NCBI GenBank assembly: GCA_030430255.1
Contig: JAUIGD010000007.1
Location: 1 to 46,137, forward strand
DNA length: 46,137 nucleotides
Direction: 5' to 3'
Source: Verrucomicrobiia bacterium
GTDB lineage: Bacteria; Verrucomicrobiota; Verrucomicrobiia; Verrucomicrobiales; DEV007
In this document: positions 35,466-43,600 of the stretch, piece by piece
Position numbering within the stretch: position 1 is the first letter of the stretch
Layout of the letters: each line of letters opens with the position of its first letter
Translations under genes and position numbers: made by a program
Notes under the pieces: model-generated
The model's database searches: none
The model's input: only the letters and a program-made list of their open reading frames with translations
What the model was told of the DNA's origin: nothing

Positions 35466-37667
35466 ATGAAGACCACCCTCGCCGCCCTGCTCACCCTCAT
35501 CTCGGTCTCGGTCGCGGGGGCCGTGCCGCGCATCCTCAACCACCAAGGGCGGATCGCCGTCGCCGGGACGAACTTCGACGGCACCGGCCAGTTCAAGTTC
35601 GCCCTCGTCGACGCGGCCGGCACGACCACATTCTGGAGCAACGACGGCACCGCCGCCGGCGAGCCCGCCGCCTCCGTCCCGGTCGCGGTGTCGAAGGGCC
35701 ACTATGCGGCGCTGCTGGGCGAGGCGCCGATGGCCGCCCTGCCGGCGGCGCTGTTCACCGCCGAGGACGATGTCCGCCTGCGCGTGTGGTTCTCGACCGA
35801 CGGAGCCGCCTTCACCCAGCTGGCGCCCGACCGCCGCGTGACCCCTTCGGCCTACGCCCTCGCGGCGGACCTCGCGTCCGACCTCGCACCACGCTTCGAA
35901 GCCGGCACCGGCACCGATCTGAGCCCCGCGGGCATCGACGGCTCCGGGAACCTCCTGCTGGACGGCGGCTTCGGTCGCGATTTCGGCGCCGCGCCGGGCG
36001 TGGGTCTGGGCGGCGGCTGGACCGTCACCGCCAACGCCACCGACGGCTTCAGCGCCCAAGCTGCGTTCGCCTCCACCCGGGTCGATGGCCGCGGGGTCAC
36101 CGGCCACGATGCCTCGCTCGCGGTGATCGGCGGCCGGCCGGCGATCGCCTACCGCAGCGAGAGCGAGGGAGACCTGCTTTTCGCGCGCGCCCTCGACCCG
36201 GCCGGCTCGGCCTGGCCCGCCGAGGCATCGATCGTCACGGTGGCCGGCTTCGGCATCGACGACGCCGGCCGCTACGCATCGCTCGCCGAGGTCGGCGGCC
36301 GCCCCGCCATCGCCTACTACGACGGCTCCTCCGGCGACCTCATGTTCGTCCGCGCCAACGACGGCGCCGGCACGGATTGGCCGAACGCGACGACAGTCGA
36401 CGGCCAGTTCGGCAACGTCGGCTGGCACGCCAGCCTCGCAGTGGTCGGCGGCGTCCCGGCGATCAGCTACATCTCACCGAACACCGGTGAGCTGATGTAT
36501 GCGGAGGCGCTCGATGCCGAGGGCGCCAGCTGGCAGAGCGACGCCGTCGAGGGCGCGATCGGCGCACCGCGCAGCTTCACCTCGCTGATCGATCTGGGCG
36601 GCGAACCGGCGATCGCGACCGTGCAGACCGGGGCCGGCGGGGGCTTGCGGTTCGTCAGTCGGGCAGGGGCCGCCTGGGGAGGAGCGCCCCTCGCCCCCGG
36701 CGCGGCCGAGCATCCGTCGCTCGCCCTGATCGGCGGCCGTCCCGCCGTGGCCTACACCGCGAACGGCGAACTCCGCTATCTGCGCGCGAACGACGCGGGC
36801 GGCTCGTCGTGGCCCGCTTCGACCCCGGTCGCCCCGATCGGCGAGGAGCCCGCGCTCGCCGAGTTCGGCGGGCTTCCGGCGATCAGCCACCGCAGCGCGC
36901 TCGCCGGCGGGCTCGTGTTCGCTTTGGCCGCCGATGCGGGGGGCGCGAGCTGGTCGGACACCACCGTGGATGTTTCGGGGGCCAGCCCGGGCAACGGCAG
37001 CAGCCTCGCCCTCGTCGACGGCCTGCCGGGCATCGCCTACCGCGACGGCGGCGCGCTCGAGTTCGCCGCGCTGCCGCCGGCCGGCTGGACCGCGACCCTC
37101 GGCGGCCCCGCCCCCATCCTCGCCGAAGGCGTCGCCGACGGCGGCGTGCGCGCCTCGATGCTCGCCCCGGAGATCGGCACCTGGGCCGTTTCGGGTGACG
37201 ATTTGTTCCGCGCCGGCGGCCGCGTCGGTATCGGCCGCATCGCGGCGACGAACGCGCTCGAGGTCGAGGGCAACGCCTCGAAGACGACCGCGGGCTCATG
37301 GCTCGCCAACAGCGACGGGCGCATCAAACAGGACATCCGGCCGGTCGAGGGCGCCCTCGAAAAACTCGATGAAGTCCGGCTCGTCGACTTCGAATACACC
37401 GAGGCCTACCGCGCCGCGCACCCGTCGATCGAGGCCGGCAAACGCTACCCGAACGTGGTCGCGCAAGAGTTCGCCCGGGTGTTCCCCGGTTGGGTCCGCA
37501 GCAGCGGCGAACCGCTGCCCGACGGCGGCGGCGAGATCCTGCAGGTCGACACCTACCCGCTGGTCATCTACTCGGCCGCCGCCATCCAAGAACTCCACGC
37601 CGAGAACGCCGAACTGCGCGAGCGCCTGGCCCGCCTCGAGGCGCTGGTCGAGCGGATGGCCGAGTGA
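35466..37667 (+). CDS. Exported seven-repeat propeller-like protein with S74 chaperone domain
   Basis: The protein is 733 aa; the start at 35466 gives a signal peptide (MKTTLAALLTLISVSVAGAV). The N-terminus, LNHQGRIAVAGTNFDGTGQF, is like that of other S74 proteins. Residues about 214-550 contain seven repeats of roughly 45-50 residues of the form SLAxxGGxPAIAYxxxxxGxLxF, each followed by AxxxGxxW; seven units suggest a beta-propeller. The C-terminus has NSDGRIKQDI (S616-D617), the S74 self-cleavage site, then PNVVAQEFARVFPGWV and a coiled coil (about 700-732). The cluster ends here, 24 bp from the convergent LamG gene. It is probably a receptor- or glycan-binding fibre tip. Confidence 0.88.
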   Translation: MKTTLAALLTLISVSVAGAVPRILNHQGRIAVAGTNFDGTGQFKFALVDAAGTTTFWSNDGTAAGEPAASVPVAVSKGHYAALLGEAPMAALPAALFTAEDDVRLRVWFSTDGAAFTQLAPDRRVTPSAYALAADLASDLAPRFEAGTGTDLSPAGIDGSGNLLLDGGFGRDFGAAPGVGLGGGWTVTANATDGFSAQAAFASTRVDGRGVTGHDASLAVIGGRPAIAYRSESEGDLLFARALDPAGSAWPAEASIVTVAGFGIDDAGRYASLAEVGGRPAIAYYDGSSGDLMFVRANDGAGTDWPNATTVDGQFGNVGWHASLAVVGGVPAISYISPNTGELMYAEALDAEGASWQSDAVEGAIGAPRSFTSLIDLGGEPAIATVQTGAGGGLRFVSRAGAAWGGAPLAPGAAEHPSLALIGGRPAVAYTANGELRYLRANDAGGSSWPASTPVAPIGEEPALAEFGGLPAISHRSALAGGLVFALAADAGGASWSDTTVDVSGASPGNGSSLALVDGLPGIAYRDGGALEFAALPPAGWTATLGGPAPILAEGVADGGVRASMLAPEIGTWAVSGDDLFRAGGRVGIGRIAATNALEVEGNASKTTAGSWLANSDGRIKQDIRPVEGALEKLDEVRLVDFEYTEAYRAAHPSIEAGKRYPNVVAQEFARVFPGWVRSSGEPLPDGGGEILQVDTYPLVIYSAAAIQELHAENAELRERLARLEALVERMAE

Positions 37668-37670
37668 CGG

Positions 37671-37680
37671 GGCCGCGGCC
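37671..37680. terminator. ggccgcggcc palindrome in a 24-bp convergent gap
   Basis: A perfect 10-bp palindrome lies between the stop codons of the second S74 gene and the LamG/choice-of-anchor gene. There is no T-run, so terminator function is uncertain. This is the one convergent junction here without the dispersed repeat. Confidence 0.2.
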
Positions 37681-37691
37681 GGGGGGGGAGC

Positions 37692-40067
37692 TCACTGCCG
37701 CTCCACCCGCATATAGAGCCTGCCCCCCTGGCCTGCGAGCCCCTCGATGTCGAAGGTGCGGGTCGTGACCTCACCCGCATCGGCCACGACGCCGTCGTCG
37801 AGATCACCGTCCCAGACCAGCAGATCGGTCGAATAGGTCACGGCGTACAGCTCCCCCGGCTTGGATGTCCAGCTGAGGGTCACCTCGCTCTGGTCTCCGC
37901 TGATCGCGACGGCGGTGATCGCGAGCGGGGCGATGCTGGCGAAGGAGGCCGGGCCCGCTGCGATCAATTGATCGAGCTGGCTGCCGTTAAGCGCCGCGTC
38001 GAATACGGCAGCTTCGTCGATGAGGCCGACGATCGACGCGTTCTGAAAGTTGTCGGAGACCTGGCCGATCCGGAAGGAGGTCTCGGCGATGCCGCTGTTG
38101 TGGTTGTGGGTGTGCTCGTCGTAGCGGTTCACATCGTGGGCCATCGCTAGGTCGGGGCCATCGCCGGGCGCGGCGTCGACCCAGATCCTGAGCTCATCGG
38201 TCGCCGCGAGATAGGTGACGATCACCTGGTGCCACTGGTCGTCGTGCACGGTGACCCCGGTGTTCGGGTTGCCCACCCAGCCGGTGTCGAACTCGACGCG
38301 GCCGCCCTCGAGGAAGAGCGACTTCGAACCCTGGTTGTGGTTCGGCACACTGCCGGTGGCGGGGACGCGGCCGAAGATCCCGCCGCTCGCACTGGAGGTC
38401 TTCACGTAAGCGTGCCAGGTGAAGTCGCTGTTGAAGTCGAAGTCCTCGGGGTTGGCGGCCGTCACATGCGGCGCCGCGACCCCGTTCCCGCCACCCAACA
38501 TCAAGGCCTCGCCGCCGCCGAAGCCGAGGCCTCCCGTCGTGATCGCGGCGTCGTTCTGCAGGGTCCCGTCGTGGTCGCCCAGCACGTCTGCGGCATCGTG
38601 GTCGAAAGGCCAATAGGCGACCAACGAGCCCTGCGACTGGCCCACGACGGTGACCTCCAGGGGAATCGATGTCACCGGCGCGCCCTGGGAGTTGCTGTTG
38701 ATTTCCATCGTGGCGCTGTAGATCCCGGGGGCCGTCGCCGTATCGAGGTCGAAGCCGATCGAGGCGCCGCCGCCCGGGGGGATCGCCCCCGGCAGGACGG
38801 GGTTGGAGAACAGCGCGGCGCTGGCACCGCTAAAGCTCACCCCGCTGATCTCGAGGTCCTGGGTCAGGCCGCTGTTGCTGACATCGACCGAACGGGTGAC
38901 GGCCCCCTGGCCTGCGCTGGCTTCGCCCAAGACGACCGCGGCGGGGGCGACGAGGAACGGGTCGGCGACCACGTCGATGGTCAGCGCCACCTCCGCCGGG
39001 GAATCGACGTCGTTGCTGGCGATCTCCGCGACCGCCGAGAAGGTGCCGGTGGACGTCGGGGTGAAGGTGAACTCGACGCTGCCGGACTCGGCGGGGACGA
39101 GGCTGGCGGGGAACACCGGCGCCGAAAAGAGATCCGCGTCGGCCCCGGTGAACGTCACACCGCCGAGCGTGAGCGCCTCGTCGAAGCCAGAGTTGCGGAT
39201 GCCGAACGAGCGCTGCACGGCGCCGGCCGGGACCGAGGTGGCGGCGAGCTGATCGGAGGCGGGGGCGACCAGGTTCGGGTCCTGGTCGCCGGCGGTCACC
39301 GCGAACAGGAGGTCGACCTCCGCCTGGCCGATCGGCGAGTCGTAGAAGTTCACCTCGGCCATCTGGCCGGTGAGGTAGCCGCCGGCGCCGCTGCCGGAGG
39401 CGTTGGCGAAACCCAGATAGAAGCCGCCGACGTTGGCGCGGGCGTTGTTGTTCATCGTCTGGGCGCCGGTGGGCTGCAGGACGCCGTCGATGTAGAGGTC
39501 GTGGTGCGTCGCCCCCTGCGTTTCGTCGTGGACCATCGTCACCATGTGCCACCCGCCGTCGTCGAGCGACACCGCCGACTGGTTGGTCACCACGCCGCCC
39601 TGGCTGTGGCCGTTGACGGCGAGGTTGCCCGGGGGTTCGGGGTTGATGATGTTCCCCCACGTGCCATTGCCGGTGATCTCGAACACCCGCTCCCCCGCGG
39701 CGAAGCCGTTGTTGCCGTCGTTCTTGCCCACCAGCGGTACGCGGTCGTCGCTGGGCGGGGTGCGCACCCAGAGCGAGATCGACCAGCTGGCGTTCTGGAG
39801 TTCCAAAACCGGCCCGAGGCTGACCCGGTCGTCGACGCCGTCGAAATCGAGGACGTTGCCGAACGTGACGTCGCTGACGAAAGTCGCCGTCGCGTTGGTG
39901 CCGCCCGCCCCCTCGAACAGGCCGTCATTGGCCCCTGCGCTGTCGGCGAGGTCACTGTGCAGCGGGTAGTGGGCGATGAGGTCGGCGGCGGCCGGGCCGG
40001 CGGCGGTGAGGAGGATTGCGATGCTGGCGGCGGTGGGCCGCGCCTTTGGAACGCGCTTCATGGTCAT
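37692..40067 (-). CDS. Exported double-LamG, choice-of-anchor D protein
   Basis: The protein is 791 aa (789 if the ATG at 40061 is used; both precede the same signal peptide, which ends AGPAAADL). The order is LamG 30-245 (LIAHYPLHSDLADSAGANDG; WSISLWVRTPPSDDRVPLVG), two choice-of-anchor D/ASH-type beta domains 255-480 (RSFGIRNSGFDEALTLGGVT; TRSVDVSNSGLTQDLEISGV), second LamG 490-715 (LVAYWPFDHDAADVLGDHDG), and a C-terminal module ending LYMRVERQ that closely matches the partial gene at 2-307. It has no PEP-CTERM. It is probably a surface or secreted binding protein. It is convergent with the seven-gene cluster and 125 bp downstream of a mini-relative. Confidence 0.88.
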   Translation of the reverse strand: MTMKRVPKARPTAASIAILLTAAGPAAADLIAHYPLHSDLADSAGANDGLFEGAGGTNATATFVSDVTFGNVLDFDGVDDRVSLGPVLELQNASWSISLWVRTPPSDDRVPLVGKNDGNNGFAAGERVFEITGNGTWGNIINPEPPGNLAVNGHSQGGVVTNQSAVSLDDGGWHMVTMVHDETQGATHHDLYIDGVLQPTGAQTMNNNARANVGGFYLGFANASGSGAGGYLTGQMAEVNFYDSPIGQAEVDLLFAVTAGDQDPNLVAPASDQLAATSVPAGAVQRSFGIRNSGFDEALTLGGVTFTGADADLFSAPVFPASLVPAESGSVEFTFTPTSTGTFSAVAEIASNDVDSPAEVALTIDVVADPFLVAPAAVVLGEASAGQGAVTRSVDVSNSGLTQDLEISGVSFSGASAALFSNPVLPGAIPPGGGASIGFDLDTATAPGIYSATMEINSNSQGAPVTSIPLEVTVVGQSQGSLVAYWPFDHDAADVLGDHDGTLQNDAAITTGGLGFGGGEALMLGGGNGVAAPHVTAANPEDFDFNSDFTWHAYVKTSSASGGIFGRVPATGSVPNHNQGSKSLFLEGGRVEFDTGWVGNPNTGVTVHDDQWHQVIVTYLAATDELRIWVDAAPGDGPDLAMAHDVNRYDEHTHNHNSGIAETSFRIGQVSDNFQNASIVGLIDEAAVFDAALNGSQLDQLIAAGPASFASIAPLAITAVAISGDQSEVTLSWTSKPGELYAVTYSTDLLVWDGDLDDGVVADAGEVTTRTFDIEGLAGQGGRLYMRVERQ

Positions 40068-40192
40068 GTGTTCTCGTTGTGGAGGGTTCGATCGAACGGC
40101 GGGCAGGATGGGCAGAAACGCACCCCCGCCGTCCTGCGACGGGCGTTTGCCGAAAGTCTTTCTGTGGGGCGAAAAAAGCGTGCGACAGGCTC

Positions 40193-40411
40193 CTAGCGGC
40201 GGCGGCTTCCGACCAGCCCGATGCCGAGCAATGCAGCACCGGCGACGTGGGCTGCACCGACGCCCTCGAATGTCCCGTGATTGGCGCCTGCGGTGTCCAG
40301 CAAGTCACCCGCGAGAGGGCGACGCGTGACGAGCGCGGCGCCGGCGAGACTTGCTGAGGTGAAGCCAGCAACTGCGGTGGCGACGAGGCGGTGCGGTCGA
40401 ATTGCAGCCAT
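40193..40411 (-). CDS. 72-aa internally deleted LamG/PEP-CTERM-like protein
   Basis: The product starts with a signal-peptide-like stretch (about 10-28). It continues TRRPLAGDLLDTAGANHGTF, aligning with HYPLHSDLADSAGANDGLFEG at the LamG start of the neighbouring gene, and then jumps to AGAALLGIGLVGSRRR, which looks like a PEP-CTERM helix and basic tail without a clear PEP motif. The entire LamG core is missing. It may be a deletion relic or an unusual small exported protein. The flanking stretch 40068-40192 shows nothing; 40412-40624 is the upstream region of the CotH gene. Confidence 0.5.
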   Translation of the reverse strand: MAAIRPHRLVATAVAGFTSASLAGAALVTRRPLAGDLLDTAGANHGTFEGVGAAHVAGAALLGIGLVGSRRR

Positions 40412-40417
40412 CCAGTT

Positions 40418-40436
40418 GGAGTTTTTTTGGAACTCC
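40418..40436. promoter_or_regulatory. Inverted repeat ggagtt-N7-aactcc
   Basis: A 6-bp inverted repeat around a T-rich loop lies immediately upstream of the mini-protein start and in the leader of the divergent CotH gene. It could be an operator or, read on the plus strand, a weak hairpin. Low support. Confidence 0.2.
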
Positions 40437-40515
40437 GCCTTCGGTTATCTCAGATCCGCGTGTCGCGAAAAAGCGAAAACTGCCTCTCGCCGCGCGAAGA
40501 TTCGTGTGTCTCTGT

Positions 40516-40530
40516 GGGGGCGCCGCCCCC
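40516..40530. promoter_or_regulatory. Hairpin gggggcg-c-cgccccc in the CotH leader
   Basis: A perfect 7-bp inverted repeat with a one-base centre lies about 95 bp before the CotH ATG. The one-base loop makes an RNA hairpin strained, so a DNA-level palindrome is as likely. Confidence 0.2.
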
Positions 40531-40624
40531 GCCCCCGTCGCGAAGTGCCGCACGCTTCGACCCCTCCCCCGAGCGGCGCCGACCGCACCCCCAAGCAGCG
40601 CGAGCTGCGCCATATCCCACTCCT

Positions 40625-43600
40625 ATGAAGATTCTTCCCCCCCGGGCTTTGGCGGTGGCGCTCTGCTGCGCCTCCGCAACCCTCCCCTCGCACGCCGCCC
40701 CCGTGGCCTACTGGAGCTTCGACATCGACGCCCGCGATGCGACGGGGTTCCACAACGGCGCCCTGGTGGGCTCGGCAGCGATCACAACCGGCGGGCAAGG
40801 TGCTGGGGGTGCGGGCGAAGCCCTGTCGATCTCGGGGGGCGAGGCGTTCATGGTCGCGGGCAACCCCACCGCGTTCGACTTCGACTCCGACTTCACTTGG
40901 CACGCGTATGTCAAAACCGAAGATTCCTCGGGGGCGATCTTCTCCCGCAACCCGGCGGGAGGCGCATGGAACCAGGGGTCGAAGGCGCTCTTCGTCCGCG
41001 GCGGGACGGTGCAATGGGACACCGGCTGGGTCGGCAACCCGGGCACCGGGGTCGCGGTCGACGACGGCGGGTGGCACCAGATCATCGCCACCTATGCGGC
41101 GGCGGCAGACCGCTTGGAGGTGTTCGTCGACCCCTCCCCGGGCGCGACGGCGGGGAGCTACTCCGGCACCCACGACGCCAACGCCTACGACGAACACGAC
41201 CACGAGCACAACGGCGGCACGGCCGCCACTTCGTTCACGGTCGGCCAGGCCGACTTCAGCGGTGGCTTGGCGAGCCTCGACACCCTGGTGGGCCTGATCG
41301 ACGAGGTGGCGGTGTTCGACACCGCGCTCGCGGGCGCCGAGCTCGATCAACTGATCGCCGGCGGCCCCGCCCCGTTCTTCGGCCCCGTCGATCCCCCGGA
41401 CCCGACCGGCGACCGCCCCTTCATCTCGGAGATCGTCGCGGTCGGCAACGGCTCGTTCGAAGACGGGGACGGCGACACGCCGGACTGGATCGAAATCTAC
41501 AACCCGACCGGCGCCGAGCTCGACCTCGGCGGCTACCACCTCACCGACGACCCCGGCGACCTCACCAAGTGGACCTTCCCCCCGACCCCGCTCCCGGCGG
41601 GCGCCTACCTGATCGTGTTCGCCTCGGACAAAGACCGCGCGACGGCGGGCGCGGAGCTGCACCTCAACTTCAAGCTCGCCAGCAGCGGCGACTACCTCGC
41701 CCTCGTCGAGCCCGACGGTTCGACGCTCGCTGCCGAGTTCACACCGACCTACCCTCCCCAGGTCGACGGCTTCAGCTACGGCGTCGGCGGGCCCGCGGCA
41801 GCCGACCCCGCCGGCTACTTCGCCCCGGCGACCCCCGGCGCGGCCAACGGCGCCGCCTTGGTCGCACCGTTGCTGCCGCCGGCCCTCGACCCGCCGTGCG
41901 GCACCTTCACCGGTAGCATCGCCGTGGCGATGACGCCCGCGTTCGCCGGCACCGAGGTCCGCTACACGACGGACGGCTCCGAGCCGTCGGCGGCCTCGGC
42001 GCTCTACGCCGGCCCGGTCACCCTCGCCGCCACCACCCACCTGCGGGCGCGCGCTTTCGACCCGGACAGCGGCGGTGGCGGCGGCATGGCCGCGGGCAGC
42101 TATCAGAAGCTCGCCACCAGCTCGAACCTGGCCGGCATCCCGGCCCCGGGTGGCTTCACCTCGAACCTGCCCATCGTGGTGGTCGAGAACTTCGGCGCCG
42201 GCGGGGTCCCCGGACCGGGATCGGCCCTACAGACGGCGCGGGTCTCGGTGTTCGAAGTCGACCCCGCCACCGGCCGCAGCGCGCTCACCGGAGGCCCGGA
42301 CGCCTGCTTCCGCATCGGCATCCGCCGCCGCGGCCAGAGTTCCTCGGGCTTCGCCAAGCCGCAGTACCGCGTCGAGCTGCGCGACGAGAGCGACGTCGAC
42401 CTCGACTACCCGCTGCTCGGGTTGCCCCCGGAGTCGGACTGGGTCTTCAACGGCCCGTGGACGGACAAGGCGCTGGTGCGCAACTCCTTCTCGTTCGAGC
42501 TGGGGCGCGAGATCGGCGTCGAGGCTCCGCGCACGAAGCACTTCGAGATGTTCCTCAGCACCGATGGCGGCGACCTGACCTCGGCCGAATACGTCGGGGT
42601 CTACGTCTTGTTCGAGAAGATCAAGCGAGGGGGGAACCGCACCGATATCAAAGCGTTGGATGCCGGGGACAACGCCGAGCCCGAGATCAGCGGCGGCTAC
42701 ATGCTGCGCTTCGAACCGCCGGGGATCGCCAACGACGGGCCGCGCGCGACGGGTTGGGGCTCGGTCGAGATCATCGAGCCGCAGGCGCCCACCGCCGGAC
42801 AGCGCGCCTACATCGGCGGCTACCTCGACGACTTCGTCGCCAGCCTCGGCTGGTCGCGCGGGTCGGGGGCGAACAACTCGGGGGCGGTCGACCCCGACCC
42901 GCTCACCGGCTACCCGGCCTACATCGACGTCGACTCCTTCGTGAACCTGTTCATGATCACCGAGCTCGGCCGCGACCAAGACGCCTACGTGCGCAGCGAC
43001 TACATGTTCAAAGACCGCGGCGGCAAGCTCCACAAGGGGCCGCTCTGGGACCACAACCTGATCATGGACACCGGCTGCTGCTTCGACAACCGCAACCCGC
43101 GCGGCTGGCAGTATCGGAACAACTACAACCGCGGCGGCCGCGACCACAGCTATGAACCGGACTGGATCGTGCCGCTGATGCGCGACCCCGATTTCCGCCA
43201 GCGGGTCATCGACCGCTGGGCCGAGCTGCGGCGCCACGGCGCCTTCGAGATCGACGCGCTGTTCGGGCGCCTCGACGCGCAGGCGGAGCCGCTCGCCGAA
43301 GCGGCGGTGCGCAACTTCGCCAAGTGGAACACCCTCGGCCAGAACGGTCCCGGATTCCCCTCGCCGTCGACCTCGACCTGGGAGGAGCAGATCGATGCCA
43401 TCAAGGACTGGTTGACCATCCGCCTCGCCTGGATCGACAGCGAGTTTCTCGCGCCGCCCGAACTCTCGCCCGCGGGCGGGCAGCCGCTCGCCGCCGGCAG
43501 CGCGGTGGTGGTGGAGAGCGGCGAGCCGGTCTATTTCACCACCGACGGCAGCGACCCGCGGCTGCCCGGCGGCGGCATCAGCCCCACCGCCGCGATGCTG

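Noticed and set aside
22670-37667. Prophage or phage tail locus because of the S74 domains
   Set aside because: No capsid, portal, terminase, lysis or integrase genes; all products have export signals or membrane anchors, and GC matches the chromosome.
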